Below are positions 33,489 to 41,020 of a stretch of 64,000 bases of DNA, piece by piece. Location of the stretch: assembly GCA_964035575.1 (NCBI GenBank), contig OZ037926.1:372001-436000 (forward strand), in the 5' to 3' direction. The DNA is from Rhynchopus sp. YZ270_cl-10 (taxonomy: Eukaryota > Euglenozoa > Diplonemea > Diplonemida > Diplonemidae). Under the pieces are notes generated by a model. That model did not search any database and was not told the DNA's origin. It saw nothing but the letters and a program-made list of their open reading frames with translations. Numbering within the stretch: position 1 is the first letter of the stretch; each line of letters begins with the position of its first letter. Made by a program: the position numbers and the translations under genes.

Positions 33489-33590
33489 ACACAGTGGAGT
33501 CCGCCCGAAAATGTCGGACCCTTTTTGTTCTCTGAGCCGGACCCCTTGAGTCTGTTATTGACATACTACAAGCCGGGGGACTCCACCGTG
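33489..33590. mobile_element. 102-bp MITE with TA flanks
   Basis: Inverted ends CACAGTGGAGTCC and GGACTCCACCGTG (one mismatch) flanked by TA on both sides. The interior contains two GTCGGACCC-like and GCCGGACCC-like segments. Non-coding, mariner-like by its target duplication. Confidence 0.7.
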
Positions 33591-33622
33591 TAGAACAACA
33601 CAAAGAAACGAATGTTGTCAGA

Positions 33623-34364
33623 CAGGCCTTTTGCTAACTATCATGCCATCATGCCACGTTTTTGGGCGTTTTTTATTTTTTTTTTCCATCATGCCACCAT
33701 CATGCCACGGGGGTGGTGGAGCAGGGCTTTCGCTCTGCATCACCTGGGGATTTCCCCCCCAGATGGCATGATGGCATGATGGCATGATGGCATGATGGCA
33801 TGATGGCATGATGGCATGATGGCATGATGGCATGATGGCATGATGGCATGATGGCATGATGGCACCTTAAAATTTTTCTGCTCGCTCCGCTCGCGGAGGT
33901 ATACCTCAAAAAAAAATTCCCGCTCGCTTCGCTCGCGCTGTACGCTATTTTCTTCCTGCCTACGGTGCCATTTTACAATGTCTAAGGGGATTACCTTGCA
34001 TTTTGCAGCCAGAAATGAAACTTGACCCAAGCTGCAAAAATTTGACCATTGTTATTTCAAAGTGACCCAACCGCTGCAACAGCCCCTGCTTCTGGAAGAT
34101 GTATTGATTTTGTACGGTTAGTGTACGTAAGGCGCAAGACCAAGCACCGTTAATAAAGGATTATATTCCGCTTTTTTTGTTATCTTGCAAAGCTGGCCCT
34201 TCGCCTCTCCACCCTGTGGCTGGCAGGGAGTCGCGCGCGAAGCGCGCGACGACCGCTTTCACCAGGTGGGAAAGCTCGGAATGTACTTTTTTTCCAGGAA
34301 ATTATTTTTTTTTTTGACCATCATGCCATTCAGGGGGAAAATCCCAAAGTTAGCAAAAGGCCTG
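33623..34364. mobile_element. Second MULE-like element, with an 8-bp array
   Basis: Same family as 11134-11916: ends CAGGCCTTTTGCTAACT and its inverse, flanked by the 9-bp direct repeat GTTGTCAGA (33614-33622 and 34365-34373). The 742-bp body includes GTCGCGCGCGAAGCGCGCGA, the counterpart of the palindrome in the other copy, in opposite relative orientation. Its subterminal 8-mer is GGCATGAT rather than GGAACGAT. No transposase is encoded. Confidence 0.87.
33762..33863. repeat. 8-bp-period minisatellite GGCATGAT
   Basis: About 12-13 perfect head-to-tail copies of GGCATGAT inside the MULE-like element. Isolated inverted copies (ATCATGCC) occur near both element ends at ~33640, ~33687 and ~34318. 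Because 24 is a multiple of 8 the array is open in all frames and produces spurious open frames. Confidence 0.95.
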
Positions 34365-34592
34365 GTTGTCAGATGAATGTGCAAAAAAAAAAAAAAAACG
34401 TGTCTAGGAATAACGTAGTCATCTCAAATGCGGTTAATCCTCTTCATGTAAGGACCACACATGCCTGTTGAGCGAAACACTCCAACAAAAATGGAGGTAT
34501 ATTGGGAATGAAAAAAATAGACAAAAACGAGCTCATGCCTTCCGGAAGGCCAAGGGTTAGAAAAACAGAACCAAAAAAAAAAGGTTGGCTTG

Positions 34593-34640
34593 AAAATACA
34601 AAGCCCTCTCGTGACAGTGTACCTTTGGTACATGACCGGC
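34593..34640. repeat. Family E repeat, left half
   Basis: AATACAAAGCCCTCTCGTGA, CAGTGTACCTTTGGTACATG, ACCGGC. Preceded by AAAAGGTTGG as in the other copies. Confidence 0.75.
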
Positions 34641-34761
34641 AAAAAATAAAAAAAGGGGGAAAACGAAAGTTGGTAGAAAAGTGAAGCCTGAGCCATTCTG
34701 CTTTGGTCACCTAATGACTCGGCAGATGAAAGTTCCCTCGCGGGCATACTGCCATCAGCAA

Positions 34762-34933
34762 AAAATAGTTGATAGGTAAGTGTTTGAAGGGGAAAAACGC
34801 CCGTTAGTAGTGTTAGGGGGAAAAAAAAGGGTGCTTTCGTTGATTGCTCAATTACCCTGTTGGAGGGAGGGGTGATTTGGCGACCGTATCGGAGGAACTA
34901 TTTCTCCTTTAAGCTACGCTTTGTAGGTATAAA
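34762..34933. repeat. Family F structured repeat with insertion
   Basis: AAATAGTTGATAGGTAAGTG, an extra ~35 bp, CGTTGATTGCTCAATTACCC, GAGGGAGGGGTGATTTGGCG, ACCGTATCGGAGGAACTATT, TAAGCTACGCTTTGTAGG. Confidence 0.8.
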
Positions 34934-35355
34934 AAAATAAAGTGAAGTGCAGAAAGTTGTAACCGTACAGACGTCGGATTTCGGATTTCCTCCAAAAAAA
35001 AAAATGGGCATTCAAACAACCTCTGAACGTGTCTTGACGGGGGAGAAGGCTGTGGACGATCTGCACGCTGCACACCTCCCTTTTCTCGAAACCTCGCCAG
35101 ACTTCAGATAAATTTTCGTTCTTTGTTGTTCTCCTTTTATTTATTTATTTTTTTTTGCCAAAAGACAAACGGCCGAAACTTCAGGCCACGGTGTCACACC
35201 CACGCTCTGCTCTATTCGTTCCTTTCCAAAAAAAAATCCATTTTTTGGTTTCGCTCTTTATATTTTTTTCAAAACACTGAAAATACATAATACACAACCT
35301 CTCCTTCGACCTCTATAGGGCCACAGCTATTTTTTCGATAGCAATTCTTTGTTTT

Positions 35356-35424
35356 TTGATGAATTGTTGGAGTAGTGTAGTTGTCTCGGGTTGTGTTTGC
35401 CACAGTTTGTGCAAATCGCCACTG
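35356..35424 (-). mobile_element. Family C repeat at the 3' end of the hydrolase gene
   Basis: Complete copy in gene-sense orientation, 57 nt past the stop of the gene at 35481-38030: GCGATTTGCACAAACTGTGG, CTACACTACTCCAACAATTC, then A-rich sequence. Confidence 0.85.
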
Positions 35425-35480
35425 TCGTTCTTTGTTGTTCTTCATTTATTTTTTTGCCCTTTTTTTGTCCCTCCAAACAG

Positions 35481-38030
35481 TTATTTTTCACTCTGACCAA
35501 CACCATCACTACCTTTCTCCTCCTCCTCCTCTTCCCCTTCCGCCTTCGGAAAGTGGTCATCCAACACACCAACATCAACAAACACCTTAGTCACCTCCGC
35601 TGTATCATCTTGGAAGGTCCGACCCGGGTTTAGCAACTCTTTTATGTAGTTCACCACGATGCCAGACGCATCGAGGCAGCCTTGCCCACCACCGACATAC
35701 GCAAGCGAGAGGAATCCGTGCGGCATGTCTGGTACTACTTGCATTTCTACGTCGTGCGACAGACGTTTCAAACGCCGCACCAATCCCACCGAATCATCTA
35801 CTAACGGATCCAACTCCGACGCTGCTATACGAATAGGCGGCAAACCACGCAGCTGCTCATCTGTTGCGTAGAGAGGCGACATCAGCGGATTGTCGATACT
35901 CTCACTCCGCGGACCACGGTACGCATCCAGACAACACTCCAACAACCCAAGCGGGAGAAGCACATCCGTCAACGCAAGCAGCCTGCTCGGACTCGCCGCA
36001 AGCTTCACATTAAACACTGGATACGCGCACACCACACCATCCGGAATGCGCACACCACTCATCACCGCCTTCAACGCTACAGCAACCGCAAGGTTTCCTC
36101 CAGCACTATCCCCAGCGATGACAATCCCTCCACTCCGCCCAGCGCCAAGCTCTGCACGATGCTGCAAAGCCCACATATAAACATGAAAACATTCGTCCAC
36201 TGCACGAGGAAACCACGCCTCTGGAGCAAGCGAATAATCGATCGACAAAATAGGCAGCCTCAACTCCTTCGCCCAATTCCGCAAATACACTTCATGCGAC
36301 TTCGGCGACTGCGCCACAAACCCTCCACCATGAATATGCAGCAACAACCCACCCCTCCTCTGCAACGGCTGCGGGTCCACATGAGAAATAAGCTGGGTTG
36401 TAATATGCCCCAACGGATGTTCATGCTTCTGCCGAAACAGCTTGTTCGCAAACCGCGTCAGAACATTGATCATTGGCTCCGGAGATTCGCCCCCCTCCTC
36501 CTCCTCCTCCTCCCCCCCATCCCCCTTCGACATCTGCCTCTTCAACTTAAACAACCTCTCGAACTGCGTCTTCTCCACCTCGCAGACATTCCCCGAAGCC
36601 ACCTCAGCACCATACTCTTCCTCCACCCCCTTCATCTCCTCCAAACTGCACGTAACAGACCGTGCAAGCAATGGTGCTAATGGACCGTCATTGTAGCACG
36701 TTATAAGATACTCCAGGGTAATGGGAACAGGAACCTCTTTGTTAACTGCAACCCAGGGACCTACCAGGCTTCCGGTATGTTGTGCGAGGGGGGCGTTGTC
36801 AAGGAGACCCCAGAAGCCTTTGGCGAAAGGGATGTCACATTGTCTGAACCGCGCAACAACCTTCTCTGCACGGACGGTGGGAGAGAGGAGGTAGTTGACG
36901 CCGTGCATGACAGCGGTGGCGGTGTTTGCGATCGGTTCGTGTAGAGGCGCTGTTAGGTTTTCTGCTACCTCTGGGTTTGGTGAATCGGGGAGATTAAGCT
37001 GGTGAAACCCTTCTCCGTATGCTGCCATGGCAGAGAGGATGACACGGAAGACGTTGCGTACACGGAAGGTGTGGTAGAAGGCAACGCGCTGGCCGTAGAA
37101 GGCGCTGCAGTCGATTTCGCTGATGGAGGAGATCGCGTCTTGCTCGATGGCGGCTTCGGATTTGGGGAGAAAGAGTTCGTCTCTGCGGGCGAGGCTGTCG
37201 GTGACGACAGCGTATTGGAGGAGCTTGCGGAGGGTGGAGAGCACAGCGGCATAGTCGTGGAGGTAGAGGCGGGGGTTGTCGGAGCGGAAGAACATCTTCT
37301 CGCGGTTGTCGCTGCAGTGGCGGAGCTTGGCGAGAACCTTGCGGACGCTGATCAAGCAGATCTTCATCAGAGAGCGGTATCCATTTCCTGGGGAAGAAGG
37401 GTCGCTGTCGTGCCTGGATGCTGCAAGCGCTACCTTCAACGACGTCTCCTCCAACATATCCCATTCCGTCGCAATCCCCATCACCACCGCCGCCATCTCC
37501 ACATCATCCGCTGCGCTAAAAAAGCGGATGTTGTCCCCACACTGCGCCTTCACCTCATAGAGCATCGCGCCGTAGGCGTCGTACTCTGTTTGCTCCCATC
37601 TCCCTTTTCCTGCGAGCGACGTGGCATCCGTACCCCAATGCGAGCTCACCGCGTTCAGATCACATTCCGTTTCGGCCTCCACCTCTAAGCCTTGAGGGGT
37701 GAGCGGGGTGGCAGGGAGGCCTAGACCTGATTCAAGCGATGGAGGCCCGCTTCCGAGGTGCAGCTGTAGCTCCTTTACGCGGGCGAAGAACTGCGCTGCC
37801 GTGGCGGGGGGGAGCAGTCCGTAGTCCTGCAGGTGGCTGCGTGCGGTCTCTGCCACCCCGGCCACTGCGGTGGATGCAAGCTCCGCCGCCGTCGCCACAG
37901 CAGCAGACCCAGTCGTTCGCACCCTGCCATCCCCTTCCACAGCCTCCGTCTGATCCACCCCCTCACCTTCAACCAAAGGCGCCTCCACAAGAACCGGGTC
38001 ATCTTCATCAAAGTGGATAGGGCCCGACAT
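35481..38030 (-). CDS. Hormone-sensitive-lipase-like alpha/beta hydrolase
   Basis: Single-exon protein of 849 residues with the architecture of hormone-sensitive lipase, an intracellular neutral-lipid and steryl-ester hydrolase. Residues ~50-480 match the helical HSL N-terminal region in layout (for example LRKLLQYAVVTDSL, GFHQLNLPDSPN). Residues ~555-800 are the catalytic alpha/beta-hydrolase domain. It has the oxyanion motif HIHGGGF (HGGG at 567-570), SIDYSLAPEAWFPRA, nucleophile motif GDSAGGN with Ser642, YPVFNV, a likely acid in ELDPLVDD (Asp741), and the catalytic His771 in MPHGFLSL. All three catalytic residues are present, so an active enzyme is expected. An acidic linker (EEEEEEGG, ~507) sits where the animal enzyme has its regulatory module. 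The ATG at 38030 follows a strongly C/T-rich leader. The end of the upstream PPR gene is 234 bp away, and a SINE-like repeat lies 57 nt past the stop. Confidence 0.92.
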   Translation of the reverse strand: MSGPIHFDEDDPVLVEAPLVEGEGVDQTEAVEGDGRVRTTGSAAVATAAELASTAVAGVAETARSHLQDYGLLPPATAAQFFARVKELQLHLGSGPPSLESGLGLPATPLTPQGLEVEAETECDLNAVSSHWGTDATSLAGKGRWEQTEYDAYGAMLYEVKAQCGDNIRFFSAADDVEMAAVVMGIATEWDMLEETSLKVALAASRHDSDPSSPGNGYRSLMKICLISVRKVLAKLRHCSDNREKMFFRSDNPRLYLHDYAAVLSTLRKLLQYAVVTDSLARRDELFLPKSEAAIEQDAISSISEIDCSAFYGQRVAFYHTFRVRNVFRVILSAMAAYGEGFHQLNLPDSPNPEVAENLTAPLHEPIANTATAVMHGVNYLLSPTVRAEKVVARFRQCDIPFAKGFWGLLDNAPLAQHTGSLVGPWVAVNKEVPVPITLEYLITCYNDGPLAPLLARSVTCSLEEMKGVEEEYGAEVASGNVCEVEKTQFERLFKLKRQMSKGDGGEEEEEEGGESPEPMINVLTRFANKLFRQKHEHPLGHITTQLISHVDPQPLQRRGGLLLHIHGGGFVAQSPKSHEVYLRNWAKELRLPILSIDYSLAPEAWFPRAVDECFHVYMWALQHRAELGAGRSGGIVIAGDSAGGNLAVAVALKAVMSGVRIPDGVVCAYPVFNVKLAASPSRLLALTDVLLPLGLLECCLDAYRGPRSESIDNPLMSPLYATDEQLRGLPPIRIAASELDPLVDDSVGLVRRLKRLSHDVEMQVVPDMPHGFLSLAYVGGGQGCLDASGIVVNYIKELLNPGRTFQDDTAEVTKVFVDVGVLDDHFPKAEGEEEEEEKGSDGVGQSEK

Positions 38031-38197
38031 GGTAGGGGTAGGGGGAGAAGGGGGAGGGGGAAGGGGAGGGGGTACTGTAGGGCGTATGGTGAGAGAGTGC
38101 AGGTGGGGGGAAAGGTTGAGAAGGTTGAATAATAAAGAGGAAGGGAATAAAGCGGTTGAAAAAACAAAACAAAAAAAATGAGAAGTCGAGAGAAAAA

Positions 38198-38262
38198 GGT
38201 TGACTACAACAGCCCTCTCGTGACAGTGTACCTTTGTTGGTGTACCGGGGGGTGGACCCCGT
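38198..38262. repeat. Family E repeat abutting the PPR gene stop
   Basis: AAGGTTGACTACAACAGCCC, TCTCGTGACAGTGTACC, TTTGTTGGTGTACCGGGG, GGTGGACCCC. It ends 2 bp before the stop codon of the gene at 38265-39512, so that transcript's 3' UTR consists of this repeat. Confidence 0.83.
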
Positions 38263-38264
38263 GA

Positions 38265-39512
38265 TCAAAGAAATTTGAAGAGTGCTGAGGCATCTACCGT
38301 GCCGGTTGCGTTCTTCTTGCGATGATGCGTATTCTGTTGTGCCCTCTCGGAAGGGGCGGGCGGGGTTGTTCCCCTCTCTGGCCTGCCCTTTTTCTTCGTG
38401 CTTCCCGCTGACGAGGCTGTTGCCGACACTGCACCGCCGCCACCACCCCCCCGCACAAACTGCACCCCTTGCCTGCTCCTCTCCTTCTTCTCTGCCGCGA
38501 AGTGCCGTTCCTTCAGTCGCCGTAACGTTTCTTTTGTGTGCCCATCCAACCTCTTAACAAGAAAGGGGAACTGCGTCAGCAGTTCCTGGACTTCTGTGTA
38601 CGTGAGATGCCTGGTGATGATCTGAACCGACATGGTGTTCGCTGTGCACGGTGCAGGGAGGGTGCACATTCGGATAAAGGTCTGCTTTACGAGGGCTTTG
38701 CTCGAACACTTCCCCGCGGTGCTAAGAAAGGCGTTGAGCACCTGAACGTCGGGAGCAGCGTGCACATCGTTGTGGCACACCTCCAGCCACGTCTTTGCCA
38801 CCTCGATGTCGTTGACCCGCCCTCCGTAGCGAATCAGCTCCGTGTACACCGTCCTGTCAAATATGATATCTCTTTCCTTCATCTGCCCCAACACCCATTC
38901 CAGATGCTCCGTGGTGTGTGCTAACTTAATAAACATCGTCATTGTGACGACCGACGCTATGACATCCGCTGTGAGCAACGCCTTCGCGTCACCCCACAGC
39001 TTCCCACGGTGTTCAGGGGTGGACAGAAAGAAGTCCACCTCAATTGCCTTCAGATGGGTGTTCGTGATTGAGGTGCTGGTCTTTACTTTGCCGATGGAGG
39101 AAAGCCACTCGAAGGTGTTCATATAGCTGGAGACTCCACGAGAGGCTGATACAGAGAGGAGCGCGCCCTGGACGTAGGGGGGTAATGGTCGAGGTGGGGA
39201 ACGTTCTGTGAAGAATGTTTTGACAATCTGCAGGGCGCGCGGGTGTGCGTCGGCGGACTGCGTGCTGTCGCATCTCGACAGCGCAAGGCTGCAGACCCCC
39301 TCCCCTATGGTATACCCCTCCGCCTCCATCCCCTTCAGTACAGGTACAATCTTCTTGCACGCCTCACGCCGTTCTGCAAGCCCGCCCCACAGCCCCGGGG
39401 CACGTTCCCGCAGGACCCAAGCTGCATTAGAATCGGTCTTCAACGATGCACCCGTCACAGAGTTTGCGGACCGCTTCAACACCCTCGGAAGGCCCGCGAT
39501 GCCGCTCATCAC
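38265..39512 (-). CDS. PPR-repeat-like protein, probably organellar
   Basis: Single-exon protein of 415 residues. The region ~185-300 is built of paired helices with PPR-type signatures: TMFIKLAHTTEHLEWVLGQM, TVYTELIRYGGRVNDIEVAK and VQVLNAFLSTAGKCSSKALV. PPR proteins bind organelle RNA, so a mitochondrial RNA-processing or translation role is likely by family, not proven here. The N-terminus (MMSGIAGLPRVLKRSANSV) is basic, hydroxylated and free of acidic residues, as expected of a mitochondrial presequence. The C-terminal ~70 residues are low complexity, basic and glycine-rich (KKERSRQG, GGGGGG, KKKGRPERG), possibly an RNA-binding tail. The first two codons are both ATG. The stop is followed within 2 nt by a hairpin repeat of family E, which lies between this gene and the hydrolase gene, so the 3' UTR must contain it or end inside it. 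Confidence 0.72.
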   Translation of the reverse strand: MMSGIAGLPRVLKRSANSVTGASLKTDSNAAWVLRERAPGLWGGLAERREACKKIVPVLKGMEAEGYTIGEGVCSLALSRCDSTQSADAHPRALQIVKTFFTERSPPRPLPPYVQGALLSVSASRGVSSYMNTFEWLSSIGKVKTSTSITNTHLKAIEVDFFLSTPEHRGKLWGDAKALLTADVIASVVTMTMFIKLAHTTEHLEWVLGQMKERDIIFDRTVYTELIRYGGRVNDIEVAKTWLEVCHNDVHAAPDVQVLNAFLSTAGKCSSKALVKQTFIRMCTLPAPCTANTMSVQIITRHLTYTEVQELLTQFPFLVKRLDGHTKETLRRLKERHFAAEKKERSRQGVQFVRGGGGGGAVSATASSAGSTKKKGRPERGTTPPAPSERAQQNTHHRKKNATGTVDASALFKFL

Positions 39513-40797
39513 ATCACGTTGTGTGGGTGTAGTGCTGGGGTGGAATGTGTGAAGAAAAACGGGAGGGGTTGGTTTATTGTCCGTTGAAAATCACATTGTT
39601 GTGTTCATTTTGCTGACATTTTTTTATGGGAGACACGCAGGGCGTTCGCCCCGGGGCGAAAAATATTTTTTTTCGTTAAAAAAATCTTTTCCTGAAAAAA
39701 TGACATTTTATTTCGCCCCAGGGCTTCGCCCCACCGGGGCGAAACCCTGTATAAATAAATAAATAAATAAATAAAAAAAGGGGGAAAAAAAAAAAAAAGA
39801 GAGAGAGATTTCTCCCCACCACCCTGTAGACCCCCCCGGAGGGGGGGTCGCAGAGGGGTGTCCACTGTACTCAAAATCATCCGCAAACCCGCCTGCCGTG
39901 AGAGGAAGTTTCCCCAGCACTCCCGCTCGCTCCTCAATCCTGCAGTCTGCTGAAGGTGTACCGTACCCCCTGTTATAGAAGGTGTCACTGCTCGTGTCAA
40001 CTCTATCTTCAATGGCAGAGAGTTGAAAATAATCAAAATAAGGATGAAGTCTCATATGACAGATGCCTCTCTCTTGTACATCTGCTTGATTAAACAACAC
40101 AAAGAGACCCTCAGTGAGGGGGGATTGATGAAATTCTCCATCGTTTTGCTGGTTTTAGTATCAGGAAAGTTCAGCTGTAATATCACTTGTGCTGGGGAAG
40201 GGATCACGCGCAAATCGCAAATTTTTTTTGACCATTCAGTACCAGGGATTCACCCCACGAACTAACTTCTCTCCGGCGGGAAAATTTTTTTTGACCTATT
40301 TTAAGCACTAGTAAAAAAACGAAAATTTCGGGGGTTTTGGCATTTCGCCACGATCAGGAAAAAACGATGGCGATAGCGAACGCCCTGGAGACACGACCCG
40401 CGTGTCGGTTCTGTGGAAAAACGGTAAGTAATCACCTGTGTGCTGCCTATTTTCATCTATCCATGAAGACTGGATCACAAGGTACGGGGGAAAAGTATTT
40501 TGAGTTCAAATACAACAAAAAGAAAAACAGAAGATGAATGAATGCACACAGTTTTGCGCGTGGCGTTGTCGAGACAGTTATGCTATGATGTCACCCCATT
40601 TGTTAGAAAATAGCGCATGGTTTGTTCCTCTTTATACACACTGTCTCACAATTGTTCCAGTGTACGGCCCTCGCAGCGTCGAGGCCTAATAATCCCAAGT
40701 CCATGAGCTCTGGGTGTGCCCAGTTGGGGTCTGTACGGTAAATAGGAAGGGGAAGGGGACGTGACGTTGGCAACGTATGTGTGTTGTTATGTGGAAG
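39513..40797. other. Intergenic, surface protein to PPR gene
   Basis: Contains GC-rich hairpins with TTCGCCCCGGGGCGAA (39638-39749), an ATAA tandem (39751-39774) and AG tract. Short open frames at 40023 and 40337 show no family features. Confidence 0.65.
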
Positions 40798-41020
40798 GGG
40801 TTGGGGGTTGGGGGAAAAGCAAATAAAGCAATGGATATTGAGTTATCTGTAGAGAAAAGTTCTTTACGCTTCCCGTGCAGCTGCCTTCGACAGGACACAA
40901 CAAGGATCTTCACATTGCTCCTTTGTTGTGTCCCTTTTTCGAAGGCAACTCGGGTGAAGTGCTGAACTGTATCAGGTACACATAACTAAGCATCTCCCGT
41001 CTTCTCATTCAGACATCAGT
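40798..41020. repeat. Shared 3' flank of surface-protein genes, copy 1
   Basis: Immediately past the stop of the gene at 41021, about 220 bp match 59416-59632 almost base for base, including CAAATAAAGCAATGGATATT and TGCTGAACTGTATCAGGTAC. The duplication therefore extended beyond the coding region. A stem GTTGCCTTCG-type inverted pair (GCCTTCGACAGGACACAA with TTGTGTCC, then CGAAGGC) lies inside and could be a 3'-end hairpin. Confidence 0.9.

Larger units (their letters stand above)
31339..35480. other. Transposon-rich intergenic region
   Basis: Apart from the mobile elements listed separately it holds GGGATATTGAAGG repeats on both sides of the 31493 element (31440-31470, 32215-32245, 32397-32420), a GC-richer unique stretch 31640-31860, and copies of families E, F and C. 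No gene. Confidence 0.75.

Noticed and set aside
33618-34030. Open frames with MPSCHHAI-type repeats on the minus strand
   Set aside because: They are translations of the 8-bp minisatellite, which is open in every frame because 24 is a multiple of 8.
39638-39749. hAT-like element with CAGGG ends
   Set aside because: Ends are CAGGG and CCCTG with GC-rich hairpins, but the flanking 8 bp differ (GAGACACG versus TATAAATA).
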